From positions 1 through 33,356 of the forward strand of contig NZ_JAQQXQ010000016.1 in NCBI RefSeq assembly GCF_028595285.1: a stretch of DNA of 33,356 nt. The letters run 5' to 3'. This DNA comes from Erythrobacter fulvus. Lineage in GTDB: Bacteria; Pseudomonadota; Alphaproteobacteria; Sphingomonadales; Sphingomonadaceae. The notes below the pieces were generated by a model, which was not told where the DNA came from, did not search any database, and saw only the letters and a program-made list of their open reading frames with translations. The translations under genes were made by a program, and so were the position numbers. Below are positions 1 to 8,151 of the stretch, one piece after another; position 1 is the first letter of the stretch; every line of letters begins with the position of its first letter.

Positions 1-1
1 A

Positions 2-120
2 AACGGCGACGCCGCCATGGCTGCCCTCCGGTTCCGCTACGCTCCACCTCCGGACAGCCATGGCGCCGGAGACAATCTTGAACTAACAATCAATACGGAC
101 CACTCAGTGGGGGCCGGTCA
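2..120. mobile_element. Insertion-sequence terminus (left copy), probably IS3-family-like
   Basis: These 119 bp are identical, in reverse complement, to 33238-33356 at the other end of the window. The inner edge reads GGGGGCCGGTCA, so the element outline is TGACCGGCCCCC... running outward to the left. The TG...CA ends are typical of IS3-family elements. An imperfect hairpin with GCCATGGCTG / CAGCCATGGC arms lies at 14-64. No transposase is visible because the body of the element lies outside the window. The family assignment is inference from the terminal bases only. Confidence 0.7.
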
Positions 121-590
121 TACCCGCGAGGCCCTGAGTGCTTGCGCCGCCCAGTGCTTCGCCGTCCTGCTCACTCGCCACACCGATCAGATCGGCTGAC
201 TCCGTGAGCATCGCCAGAGGCATGAGGCAAAAATAAACTAAGCTGTTCACTTTTCAAGACCACCGCGTTGAATGCGCGGCCTATTCCCCCCTTTCCTACA
301 CCCCCACCCCCGACATACCCTTCTGCGCGCGTTCGATCGCCGGAAAGCGTCGGCGCGGGTCTCCGTCCGCTTGACTGCCATCAGCCCCGACGAGCTTCGC
401 AACGGCCCTGCAAAAGACCACTCCGGCACCACACGCGGCACCATCCCCGCGTGAAACATTTTTAAGAAAGCAAATTCAATGCTCTAAGCGTGAAACATTC
501 CGCGCCAAGCCCCTCGCAAGGGCGGTTTTGGGCGCTTTTGGCCCGTTTTAGACCGCTTTTGGGCCGTTTCTCGGCCGTTTTCGCCCGATC
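121..590. other. Gene-free stretch between the IS end and the symporter gene
   Basis: No convincing gene is visible. A 12-bp direct repeat, GCGTGAAACATT, occurs at 449-460 and 488-499. Its GTGAAACA part resembles half of a ParB parS site, but no full palindrome is present. From about 520 to 587, just past the symporter stop, the sequence is a run of degenerate 10-12 bp units of the form CG-TTTT-GGC. The stretch next to the IS (121-240) may be the remains of whatever the element inserted into; I cannot identify it. Confidence 0.5.
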
Positions 591-1991
591 TCACGCGATC
601 TCGGCACTTTGCGGATTTCCCGCCCGGCGCTCCATCCATGCGATCCCTGCGAACACCGCCAGACCGCTCGCGATCATCCACAGGAAGGCTCCCTCGACCC
701 CCAGCCACCAGTCGAGCACCGCCAGCACCGCAACCTGCACCACGATCGCCGCCAGACCCGCCCGGGTACCGAGACCCCTTCCGGCCAGCCCCATGATGAT
801 CGGCACCGCCAGCACCGCGGCAATGGCTCCGGCATCGAGCACAAGGTCGCGCAAACTCTCTCCCGATGCCGCCAGCAACGCCGCGATCACCCCCGCGATC
901 ACCGTCGCGCCCCTTGCTGCGCGCAGCATGGTGCGGGGGGAGGCGGCAGGGTCGATCCGGCGATACCCGCTCTCCGCCGCGACCGCCGAAACCGCCAGCA
1001 GTGCGGAGTCCACCGAGGACAGGATCGCCGACAGCAGCGCTCCGGTAAAGATGATGTGCAGCCATGACGGGAACAGCGCCTCGGCAAGCGAGGGCAGGAA
1101 GGCCTCGTCCGCGCCGAACTCCACGCCGAGCAGGGGGGCAAGGGAAGGGCCGAACAAGCCGAAGCTGACGGGGACGAGGCCCACCAGCAGATAGATCCCC
1201 GCACCCGCCAGCGCCCCCTTGCGGGCGACCTCCGGCGAACGCGCGGCAAGGGTGCGGGCCAGCGCCTCCTGGCTCACCATCGTGCCCGCGATCGGGATCA
1301 GCCACAGCTCGGCCCAGCCGGTCCAGCTCTCTCCGGGAAGGGTGAAGGACCATGCCTGCGCGGGAACGCTCGCCACCGCCGCCGCAACGCCCCCGTGGGC
1401 GTCGAACATCAGGAAGGCCAGCACCAGCATCGCCCCGACCATGATGACGCCTTGCACGATGTCGGTCACCACGTCGCCAGCAAGCCCGCCGAACAGGGTG
1501 TAGGTGAGCACCAGCAGGGTGGCTCCGGCGAGTGCGGTGGGGAAGTCGAAGGGCGAAGCGGCGGCGATGATCGTGGCAAAGGCATAGAGCTGCGCGGCCG
1601 ACCATGTGGTGGCCGACAGCGCGACGACTCCGGCGGAGAGCACCTCTGTGGCCGGGCCGAAACGGGCGCGAAGGAAATCGGCGATGGTGATGTAACCGCC
1701 GCTCCTCAGCCGGTGGGCGAAGAACAGCGCGATGGCGAGGATGCCCAGGGCATAAGCAAAGGGCTCGGTTCGCGCGCCGGCCAGCCCGTCATTGGCGACT
1801 TCGGAGGAGGTGGCGATCAGACTTTCGGAGGCGAACCAGGTGGCGAACAGGCTCATCGCGACGGCAAAGGGCCCGAGGCTGCGTCCGGCGACGAGGTAAT
1901 CGGCATCCGTTTTCGCCCCGCGCCCGGCCCATGCGGCGAGCAGCACCTGCGCGAAAACATAAAGCAGGATCAGCGTCAGCGTGAGCGTCAC
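591..1991 (-). CDS. Sodium:solute symporter family (SSS) transporter
   Basis: A polytopic inner-membrane protein of 466 residues, rich in hydrophobic helices from its first residues. It has the SSS-family layout: an N-terminal segment with DADYLVAGRSLG, then a helix with FATWFASESLIA, and YTLFGGLAGDVVTDIVQG near residues 165-185, the hallmark region of Na+/solute symporters. A helix with SAILSSVDSALLA follows around residue 315. Such proteins import a small solute (proline, pantothenate, sugars, carboxylates) with Na+; the substrate cannot be told from sequence. The start is GTG, followed by a repeated TLTL stretch. It stands alone, about 110 bp from rlpA, which points the same way upstream or downstream of it without overlap. 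Family assignment is firm and substrate unknown. Confidence 0.85.
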   Translation of the reverse strand: MTLTLTLILLYVFAQVLLAAWAGRGAKTDADYLVAGRSLGPFAVAMSLFATWFASESLIATSSEVANDGLAGARTEPFAYALGILAIALFFAHRLRSGGYITIADFLRARFGPATEVLSAGVVALSATTWSAAQLYAFATIIAAASPFDFPTALAGATLLVLTYTLFGGLAGDVVTDIVQGVIMVGAMLVLAFLMFDAHGGVAAAVASVPAQAWSFTLPGESWTGWAELWLIPIAGTMVSQEALARTLAARSPEVARKGALAGAGIYLLVGLVPVSFGLFGPSLAPLLGVEFGADEAFLPSLAEALFPSWLHIIFTGALLSAILSSVDSALLAVSAVAAESGYRRIDPAASPRTMLRAARGATVIAGVIAALLAASGESLRDLVLDAGAIAAVLAVPIIMGLAGRGLGTRAGLAAIVVQVAVLAVLDWWLGVEGAFLWMIASGLAVFAGIAWMERRAGNPQSAEIA

Positions 1992-2101
1992 CCCGTCACC
2001 CCCGATTGCGAAAGCTCATGCCGGGCGGTCGCTACCGGCGCGCGACAGGTGCTAGCATGCCGCCGCGCGGACGCAAGGAGGGGCGGAACGGGAAGGGGGC
2101 C

Positions 2102-2632
2102 TCAGCCCTCGATCAGTTCCAGTTCGACGGTGGCATGGCCGCGCGCGATCAGCCCCAGCTCCTCGGCGGCGGCGCGGCTGACGTCGATCACCCGGCCGCG
2201 GCTGAAGGGACCGCGATCATTGATGCGGACAGTAACGCTGCGGCCATTGGCGGGGTTGGTGACCCGCACGAGGCTGCCGAAGGGCAGGGTGCGGTGGGCT
2301 GCGGTCATCGCGCCCATATCGAAGGCCTCGCCGCTGGCCGTGCGGCGGCCGTGGAACTTGCGCCCGTAATAGGAAGCGGTGCCGCTGCCGATCGGGGTGG
2401 AGGCGGGGGCATCGATGATCTCTTCCGCGCTTTCGGGAAGCGTGGCTTCGGTGAGCGGAGCAATCTCGGGCACGACTTCGGCAACGGCGGCGGTGGTTTC
2501 GAGCGGCAGGGTGCCGTCTGCGGGCGTTGCGGCAGTCGAGGCGCCAAGGGGGGCCATGCCGAGCGCACCGGCGATCATCGCCGTGCGCAGGCTGCGGGCC
2601 TTCAGGCTTTGGTTACGCTGTCCCCTCCACAT
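2102..2632 (-). CDS. rlpA: RlpA-family septal ring lytic transglycosylase
   Basis: A double-psi beta-barrel protein of the RlpA family. In relatives it acts in the envelope on glycan strands lacking stem peptides at the division septum. The C-terminal half holds the domain: GTASYYGRKFHGRRTASGE, then AAHRTLPFGSLVRVTN, then VRINDRGPFSRGRVIDVS. I start it at the ATG at 2632 (MWRGQRNQSLKARSLRTA...), which gives 176 residues and a signal-peptide-like segment ending near GASTAA. The reading frame is open further upstream to 2815, but that extension has no recognisable content. No lipobox cysteine is visible, unlike some RlpA lipoproteins, and no SPOR domain is present, so this is a short form. Function is inferred from family. 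Confidence 0.85.
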   Translation of the reverse strand: MWRGQRNQSLKARSLRTAMIAGALGMAPLGASTAATPADGTLPLETTAAVAEVVPEIAPLTEATLPESAEEIIDAPASTPIGSGTASYYGRKFHGRRTASGEAFDMGAMTAAHRTLPFGSLVRVTNPANGRSVTVRINDRGPFSRGRVIDVSRAAAEELGLIARGHATVELELIEG

Positions 2633-3577
2633 GGACGATGCGTCTAGAAGCGTGACCGCGAAAAAGGCAAACCGTGCCAACGTGTCGTCGCCACGACAGT
2701 GCCGTTGAGGCATGAAGCGAGAAAGATTTGCGGCGAAGCGTTTTGTGCATTCCGGACCGACGGGCGCTGGCGAACCGCAGCGAATCGCGCTTCCGGAAAA
2801 TGGCGCGCATAGCAAATGGGGCCGGCATTGCTGCCGACCCCACTCTCACCGGCGTGTGGACACCCCTTGCTTGCAAGACTTCCGGCGAACCTTCCGTCAT
2901 GTTTGCTCCGGGGCGTACTTGGCGCCCGATGTCTAGCCTCTCGCTGCCTTGCCTTGCGGCCGGCCTTGCCAGAGATTTGTCACCGGCGCTCGCGCCGGCA
3001 TCCGGCTTTTGCTCCTGCCCTGCTGCGCCCTTTCGAAGCCCGAAGACCCCGATGTTCGCTGCCTTGCGCAGTTGCTTGGCCGAGACCGCGTCCCTTTACC
3101 GATCCGGGCTTGCGGCAGATCCGGACTTGCGTCCTTCTCCATCACCCGATCCGGCCAGGTTCCCGGCCTGTCCGGCGGCATAGCGTCGCTCCCATCTCAA
3201 ACGAGCCGACTTGCATTTGGCCGAAGCCTCTTGCAGACCTTCTCTCGACAGGCGCGTGGACAGTTGCCACCGCCATCCTTGGGAAATAAACCTTCAAAAC
3301 TTCAAGGCCTTGCGGCTTTCCGTTCCGGTTGGTTTGTGTCCCGAAGACAAGTTGAAAGTGCGCCTCAACCGGCATTCTGGCAACATCGGCAACCCCGAGT
3401 TTTCCACTTTTCCCCGGATCTGCTGTGGACGAGAGTGGATAAGTCAACGCTTCGTCGCATTTGTCGCGAAAGCATGGCACGGACGGGAACGAAACCGTCT
3501 CCGAAATGTCATTTGTGCGGCGCGATGCCGGCTGCAGCAGCGGGCGACTCGCCGGCGAACTCGTGATCTGAACGGAA
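2633..3577. other. 945-bp gap without a recognisable gene
   Basis: Open frames here match no family I know and lack good start sites. I looked for rnpB, tmRNA, SRP RNA and tRNA signatures on both strands and found none. Visible structure includes a strong hairpin at 2983-2998 (CCGGCGC/GCGCCGG) and two copies of GATCCGGRCTTGCG near 3101-3132. There is also a cluster of DnaA-box-like 9-mers at 3400-3442. The gap is large for this compact genome and could hold an unrecognised RNA or a replication or regulatory site. Confidence 0.5.
3400..3442. promoter_or_regulatory. Cluster of DnaA-box-like 9-mers
   Basis: Three near matches to TTATCCACA lie within 43 bp. TTTTCCACT at 3400-3408 matches 7 of 9, TGTGGACGA at 3424-3432 matches 7 of 9 on the other strand, and AGTGGATAA at 3434-3442 matches 8 of 9. 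A fourth 7/9 match is at 2855-2863. None is perfect, there is no obvious AT-rich unwinding element, and flanking genes do not diverge. Chance in a long gap is possible. Confidence 0.25.
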
Positions 3578-4798
3578 TCAGGCGTCGCGGTTGCGCCGGG
3601 CCAGCAGTCGCAACCGCAGCCCGTTCAGCTTGATGAAGCCTTCCGCGTCCTTCTGGTCGTAGGCGCCCGCGTCGTCCTCGAAGGTGACGTGCGCTTCGGA
3701 ATAGAGCGAGAAGGGCGATTTGCGGCCAACGACGCCGGCCAGCCCCTTGTACAGCTTCAGGCGCACGGTGCCCGTCACCTTGTCCTGGGAGTGGTCGATC
3801 GCGGCCTGCAGCATCTCGCGTTCGGGGCTGAACCAGAAGCCGTTATAGATCAGCTCGGCATAGCGCGGCATCAGCTCGTCCTTCAGGTGCGCTGCGCCGC
3901 GATCCAGCGTGATCTGTTCGATCCCGCGATGCGCGCGGGCGTAGATCTCGCCACCGGGGGTTTCGTACATCCCGCGGCTCTTCATGCCGACAAAGCGGTT
4001 CTCGACCAGATCGAGCCGCCCGATGCCATGCTTGCGGCCAAGATCGTTCAGGGCCGCCAGCAGCGTAGCGGGGCTCATCGCCTCGCCATTCAGCGCGACG
4101 CCGTCGCCCTTTTCAAAATCGATGGTGATGTATTCGGGCGTGTCGGGCGCGTCCTCGGGATTGACGGTGCGCGAATAGACATAGTCGGGGGTTTCCTCCC
4201 ACGGGTCTTCCAGTACCTTGCCTTCGGAAGAGGTGTGCAGCAGGTTCGCATCGGTCGAGAACGGGCTTTCGCCGCGCTTGTCCTTGGGCACTTGGATCTG
4301 GTGCTTTTCCGCCCATGCGATCAGCGCGGTACGGCTGGTGAGGTCCCATTCGCGCCACGGAGCGATCACCTTGATATCGGGATCGAGCGCATAGGCCGAC
4401 AGTTCGAAGCGCACCTGATCATTGCCCTTGCCGGTTGCACCGTGGGCGATGAAATCGGCGCCGGTTTCATGCGCAATCTCGACCAGACGCTTGGAAATCA
4501 GGGGCCGCGCGATCGAAGTGCCGAGCAGGTAGTCGCCTTCATAGCGGGCATTGGCACGCATCATCGGGAACACGAAATCGCGCACGAATTCCTCGCGCAG
4601 ATCCTCGATGAAGATGTGGTTGTCGGGGATACCCATCGCCCGCGCCTTGGCGCGCGCCGGTTCGATTTCCTCGCCCTGACCCAGATCGGCGGTGAAGGTG
4701 ACGACCTCCAGACCGCGCTCCACGCTCAGCCACTTGGCGATGACGCTGGTATCGAGCCCGCCGGAATAGGCGAGGACGACTTTCTGGGGCTGGGCCAT
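3578..4798 (-). CDS. argG: Argininosuccinate synthase
   Basis: Joins citrulline and aspartate with ATP to make argininosuccinate, the penultimate step of arginine synthesis, in the cytoplasm. The N-terminal PP-loop [10 protein letters not shown] at residues 10-19 binds [22 protein letters not shown], followed by the WREWDLTSR and [11 protein letters not shown] segments, is characteristic of ArgG. The length of 406 residues is normal. I choose the ATG at 4798 because AAGGAAG at 4806-4812 lies 7 nt upstream; the in-frame ATG at 4804 would be only 1 nt from it. It is divergent from the histidine-rich gene at 5000, and no other arginine gene is in the window. Confidence 0.97.
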   Translation of the reverse strand: MAQPQKVVLAYSGGLDTSVIAKWLSVERGLEVVTFTADLGQGEEIEPARAKARAMGIPDNHIFIEDLREEFVRDFVFPMMRANARYEGDYLLGTSIARPLISKRLVEIAHETGADFIAHGATGKGNDQVRFELSAYALDPDIKVIAPWREWDLTSRTALIAWAEKHQIQVPKDKRGESPFSTDANLLHTSSEGKVLEDPWEETPDYVYSRTVNPEDAPDTPEYITIDFEKGDGVALNGEAMSPATLLAALNDLGRKHGIGRLDLVENRFVGMKSRGMYETPGGEIYARAHRGIEQITLDRGAAHLKDELMPRYAELIYNGFWFSPEREMLQAAIDHSQDKVTGTVRLKLYKGLAGVVGRKSPFSLYSEAHVTFEDDAGAYDQKDAEGFIKLNGLRLRLLARRNRDA

Positions 4799-4910
4799 TT
4801 GCATGCTTCCTTGGGCGTTGGTCTTGCGGGCGCGCCCGTATCAGTGCCGCCCGCCCGAGGCAATGCGCGATACTAGGCGTAACGCGGGCCAGAGCGGCCA
4901 TAAAGGCGTA

Positions 4911-4930
4911 ATGGTTTATGGTATCATGGT
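4911..4930. promoter_or_regulatory. Three ATGGT repeats in the argG / His-rich divergent region
   Basis: ATGGT occurs at 4911, 4918 and 4926 with 7-8 bp spacing, preceded by GTA (GTAATGG). This lies 70-90 bp before the histidine-rich gene and about 115 bp before argG. It may be an operator for either gene, but no regulator can be assigned. A Zur-like half site is conceivable given the likely metal-binding product. Confidence 0.25.
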
Positions 4931-4999
4931 TTTTCAGGTGACTTGCTAGTCTCAATGATGTAGGCGCGCTGCGGGATCGTTGTTGATGGAGGCCGTCAT

Positions 5000-5413
5000 A
5001 TGATCCGATCCCTGTTTCTCGTTACCCTCGCACTGCCGTTTGCCGCCGCCCCGGCGTTTGCCCACGAGGTGCTTCATGCCGGACATGACGCCCATTCCCA
5101 CGGCAAGGGCTGTGGTCATCAGGCGCTTGAACATGCCGGACATGTCGATTTTCTTCATGACGGCCACCTTCACCACACCCATGCCGGCCATATTGACGAG
5201 CATGCGATTGAAGTGAGCTCGACCAACCCGGAGGCCGAAGAACTGGCCGAGGCTGTTACCAGTGACGATCACATGCATGGTCATGCGGACGAGGAACACC
5301 TCACAGTCCAGCACGGTACGCATGTTGACTATGTCCACGACGGACGGCTGCATCACGTGCATGGCGACCATGCTGACGATCATGGGTCTGTGACGCTGCT
5401 CGCGGCGCGTTGA
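5000..5413 (+). CDS. Exported histidine-rich protein, probably metal-binding
   Basis: A 137-residue protein with a clear signal peptide (MIRSLFLVTLALPFAAAPAFA, cleavage likely after residue 21) and 27 histidines, so it is probably periplasmic and binds zinc or a similar metal. Two copies of a repeat, 60 residues apart (about 47-68 and 107-128), share the pattern HVD-aromatic-x-HDG-x-LHHxH...H. This motif resembles the short His-rich proteins often annotated as zinc transporter permease components. One cysteine (C38) lies in GKGCGH, and an acidic linker (about 78-100) separates the copies. A GGAG-type ribosome site sits 8-10 nt before the ATG. It converges on cfa with only 13 bp between. Metal storage or delivery is inference. 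Confidence 0.8.
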   Translation: MIRSLFLVTLALPFAAAPAFAHEVLHAGHDAHSHGKGCGHQALEHAGHVDFLHDGHLHHTHAGHIDEHAIEVSSTNPEAEELAEAVTSDDHMHGHADEEHLTVQHGTHVDYVHDGRLHHVHGDHADDHGSVTLLAAR

Positions 5414-5426
5414 CCTTCAAACCGCC

Positions 5427-6650
5427 TCAGCGGAAAAGATAATCCCGCGTGATCGGCAGGGCGTGGCGGCTGCGCACGTACTGGATCTGGTAATTGCACA
5501 TGCCGCCATGTTCGAACACGGTTGCCGCACCCGCGAGATAGAAGGTCCACATCCGGAAAAAGCGTTCGTCGAATAGCGCGACGATTTTTTCGCGGTTGGC
5601 CATGCAGTTGGCATACCATTGGCGGATGGTCTTGGCGTAGTGGAGCCGCAGTGTTTCGACATCGGCGGCGATCAGACGGAATTTCTCGCTAGCCGCCAGC
5701 GTTTCCGACAGTGCGGGGATGTATCCGCCCGGGAAGATGTATTTGCGGGTGAAGGCATCGGTTGTGCCCGGCATGCCCAGCCGCCCGATGGTGTGGAGCA
5801 GCATTACGCCGTCGTCCTTCAGCATGTTGGCGCTGGCTTCGAAGAAGGTTTCGAACTGCGCGCGTCCGACATGCTCGAACATACCGACCGACACGATCCG
5901 GTCGAACTTGCGGCCCGAAGCGGCAGTGTCGCGATAATCTTCAAGGATGATGCTGACCCTGTCTGCCACTCCTGCCGCGGCGACGCGTTCGCGGGCAAGG
6001 GCAGCCTGTTCCTCCGACAGGGTAATGCCGGTCACGCGCACGTCGTGGTGCTTCGCCAGATGGATTGCCATCCCGCCCCATCCGCAGCCGATATCCAGCA
6101 CCTCGTCACCTTCGCGCAGCGCCAGTTTCTTGGCGATATGCGCCAGCTTCGCCCCCTGCGCTTCGGCCAGCGTCATGTCGTCGCGGGGCCAGTAGGCGCA
6201 GGAATACTGCCAGTGATCGGCATCGAGCATCAGCGCGTAGAGATCATTGCCAATGTCGTAGTGATGCGCGACGTTCTTCTTCGACCCGACGCGGTTGTTG
6301 ATCTGTTCGGCGGTGAAGCTGGCGCGGTTGATCAGCCGCTTGAGCATGCTCGCCTGACCGATATCGCCGCCCTTGTCCCATGCGTTGTTGGCGCGCAGCA
6401 GGCTGACCAGGCCCATCACGTCGCCGTCCTCGATCAGCAGCCGGCCGTCCATGAAGGCCTCTGCCGCACCTAGGCGCGGGTCCATGATGATGTCGCGCGG
6501 CACCTTGTCGTCAGTGAAGCGCAGCACGATTTCGGGAAAGCCCGGCGCGGGCGTGCCATAGGCACTGGCGCTGCCATCGGCGAACACGACGCCGAGACGT
6601 CCCTGCTTCACGCTGCGGGACAGAAAGCGATCGAGGAGGGCCTTGCTCAT
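5427..6650 (-). CDS. cfa: Cyclopropane-fatty-acyl-phospholipid synthase family methyltransferase
   Basis: A SAM-dependent enzyme that methylenates double bonds of membrane phospholipid acyl chains, acting at the inner face of the membrane. The N-terminal lipid-binding region is followed by VAHHYDIGNDLYALMLD, a Cfa signature. The SAM motif is VLDIGCGWGGMAIHLA, and downstream come VGMFEHVG, HTIGR and KYIFPGGYIP, then RQWYANCMANRE near the end. The length of 407 residues is normal. AAGGAA lies 5 nt before the ATG. It is 87 bp downstream of the molybdopterin oxidoreductase on the same strand, so it may end the SDR-cytochrome-oxidoreductase transcript. Family members can also make other methyl-branched lipids, so the exact product is not certain. 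Confidence 0.92.
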   Translation of the reverse strand: MSKALLDRFLSRSVKQGRLGVVFADGSASAYGTPAPGFPEIVLRFTDDKVPRDIIMDPRLGAAEAFMDGRLLIEDGDVMGLVSLLRANNAWDKGGDIGQASMLKRLINRASFTAEQINNRVGSKKNVAHHYDIGNDLYALMLDADHWQYSCAYWPRDDMTLAEAQGAKLAHIAKKLALREGDEVLDIGCGWGGMAIHLAKHHDVRVTGITLSEEQAALARERVAAAGVADRVSIILEDYRDTAASGRKFDRIVSVGMFEHVGRAQFETFFEASANMLKDDGVMLLHTIGRLGMPGTTDAFTRKYIFPGGYIPALSETLAASEKFRLIAADVETLRLHYAKTIRQWYANCMANREKIVALFDERFFRMWTFYLAGAATVFEHGGMCNYQIQYVRSRHALPITRDYLFR

Positions 6651-6737
6651 GGAATTCCTTTTGCGGGCAATCGCGTTATGAACGTCATGTCATAGCGGGA
6701 TCGGCTGCAAACGGCCAAGTGCGTCAATTGCCGGAGT

Positions 6738-7487
6738 TCAAACGCCCGCGTACCACTGGTATCCTGCGTAATCTTCCCAGAAGCCGCCTTTGCCAGCGCC
6801 GATCCGGTCGAGGCTGGCGACCGCTTCGATGCCGGTCAGGTACTTGGCGTGCTTGTAACCCAGCTGCCGTTCGATCCGCGCCCGCAGCGGGGCGCCGTTC
6901 TTTTCGGGCAGAGGCTCGCCGTTGAGGGCATGGGCGATGATGGTTTGCGGGTGGTAGGCCTCGACCATGTCGATGCTCTCGTAATAGGGCCGACCATAGA
7001 GCGTGTCGGCGCAGCGGAAGAGGATGAACTTCGCTTCCTCGCGCACCTTCGCCGCATCAAGCAGCGTCGAAAGCTGCGGCCCGCTCCATTCGCCGATCGC
7101 GCTCCAGCCTTCGACGCAATCGTGGCGGGTGATCTGGGTGCGCTGGGGCAGGGCGCGGACATCGGCGAGCGAGAGGTCAAGGGGCTGTTCCACCAGCCCG
7201 CCGACCGTCAGCCGCCATTCGGGAAAACCGCCGGCGAGCTCGGCGCGGTAGAAATCGCTGTCGACCGTGATCGAGCCATTGCCCTTGAAGGTCGGCGAGC
7301 GATCTTCGGGGCGATATTCAGGCGCCAAACCCTGCTTGCCCGCCAGTGCACGATGCGCTGCACGGTGCCAGCCTTCCGCTGTTTTCACCGCGCTGCGCCC
7401 CGCATCGCTGTCGGCGATTTTCGAACACGCGCCAGCTCCCAGCATCGCGATCCCAGCAAGCAGCGAACGGCGTCTGATTTCAACCAT
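6738..7487 (-). CDS. Molybdopterin-dependent oxidoreductase (sulfite oxidase/YedY-like fold)
   Basis: A 249-residue exported enzyme with the oxidoreductase molybdopterin-binding domain. The N-terminus, MVEIRRRSLLAGIAMLGAG, fits a Tat signal, so export in folded form with cofactor is likely. A cysteine in GAC follows and could be a lipobox. The molybdenum-ligand cysteine is probably C124 in RHDCVEGWSAIGEW. Further family features are FRCADTLYGRPYYESIDM and GAPLRARIERQLGYKHAKYL. Its start overlaps the end of the cytochrome gene by 8 nt, which implies translational coupling and an electron path between quinone, haem and Mo. MsrP (YedY) reduces methionine sulfoxide with a similar partner, but this protein is shorter and diverged, so the substrate is unknown. 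Confidence 0.88.
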   Translation of the reverse strand: MVEIRRRSLLAGIAMLGAGACSKIADSDAGRSAVKTAEGWHRAAHRALAGKQGLAPEYRPEDRSPTFKGNGSITVDSDFYRAELAGGFPEWRLTVGGLVEQPLDLSLADVRALPQRTQITRHDCVEGWSAIGEWSGPQLSTLLDAAKVREEAKFILFRCADTLYGRPYYESIDMVEAYHPQTIIAHALNGEPLPEKNGAPLRARIERQLGYKHAKYLTGIEAVASLDRIGAGKGGFWEDYAGYQWYAGV

Positions 7488-8151
7488 TGGTCGTCTCCCT
7501 GCTGCTCCCGCCAGTGATCATCGCGCCGATCCGCCGCCAGTCGGCCAGCGCCAGCACCAGATGGACGACCACGAAGCCGAAAATCCCCCAGGCCGCAATG
7601 AAATGCAGTGACCGCGCGCTCTGGCGTCCGCCGAGCAGGTCCACCAGCCACGGCGCGGCAGGTTCGAACCCCGGGCTGATCGCAAGGCCGGTCAACACCA
7701 TGCCGGGCAACAGCAGCCCGAAGACCAGACCGTAGAGGATCTTCTGCACCGGGTTGTAGCCGTGCTCCGCCGCATCGGCGCCTGCGCCATGGGCCCGCAG
7801 CGAAGCGAGGAAAGCGCGCGGTGTCCAGTCCGCCGGGCTTGTCGCAAGGTCGCGGCGGAAATGGCGGTTGGCGAGCATCGCCACCCAGATGAACAGCAAT
7901 CCCAGCGCAAAGGGCCAGGCGGCCAGAATGTGCCAATCACGCGCTTCGGCCAGATCATAACGCTGCGGGATCGTCGCCCAGCCCGGAAAGCGGATCACGC
8001 TGAGCCAGGCATCCTTCGGATCGAAACCGTAATTGCCCCAGTAGAGGTAACGGTGCGCGTTGGAGATGTTCAGGCCGCTCATGAACAACACCACGATCGC
8101 CGCCGCGTTGATCCAGTGCCATAGCCGGGTGGAGAGCGCGTGGACGATCAC
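7480..8151 (-). CDS. Cytochrome b561/Ni-Fe-hydrogenase-type b-haem membrane protein
   Basis: A 223-residue integral membrane cytochrome with about four to five helices. Candidate haem-ligand histidines lie in RLWHWINA (first helix), DWHILAAWP, SLHFIAAWG and VVVHLVLAL, the usual bis-His arrangement of this family. It probably passes electrons between the quinone pool and the periplasmic molybdenum enzyme encoded immediately downstream, with which it overlaps by 8 nt. The start is GTG and forms a GTGA 4-nt overlap with the stop codon of the upstream SDR gene, so all three are likely one transcript. The family call is strong; the direction of electron flow is not shown by sequence. Confidence 0.88.
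   Translation of the reverse strand: MIVHALSTRLWHWINAAAIVVLFMSGLNISNAHRYLYWGNYGFDPKDAWLSVIRFPGWATIPQRYDLAEARDWHILAAWPFALGLLFIWVAMLANRHFRRDLATSPADWTPRAFLASLRAHGAGADAAEHGYNPVQKILYGLVFGLLLPGMVLTGLAISPGFEPAAPWLVDLLGGRQSARSLHFIAAWGIFGFVVVHLVLALADWRRIGAMITGGSSRETTNG

Noticed and set aside
104..223. 39-codon minus-strand frame running into the left IS end (starts MPLAMLTESADLIG)
   Set aside because: No ribosome site, no family, too short. It could be a broken gene at the IS junction but nothing supports that.
449..499. Two GCGTGAAACATT repeats resembling parS
   Set aside because: parS is a 16-bp palindrome; each copy here has only one half. No parA/parB genes are nearby.
2728..3183. 151-codon plus-strand frame in the argG-rlpA gap
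   Set aside because: No recognisable domain, no ribosome site and several frames open in the same region, so likely chance.
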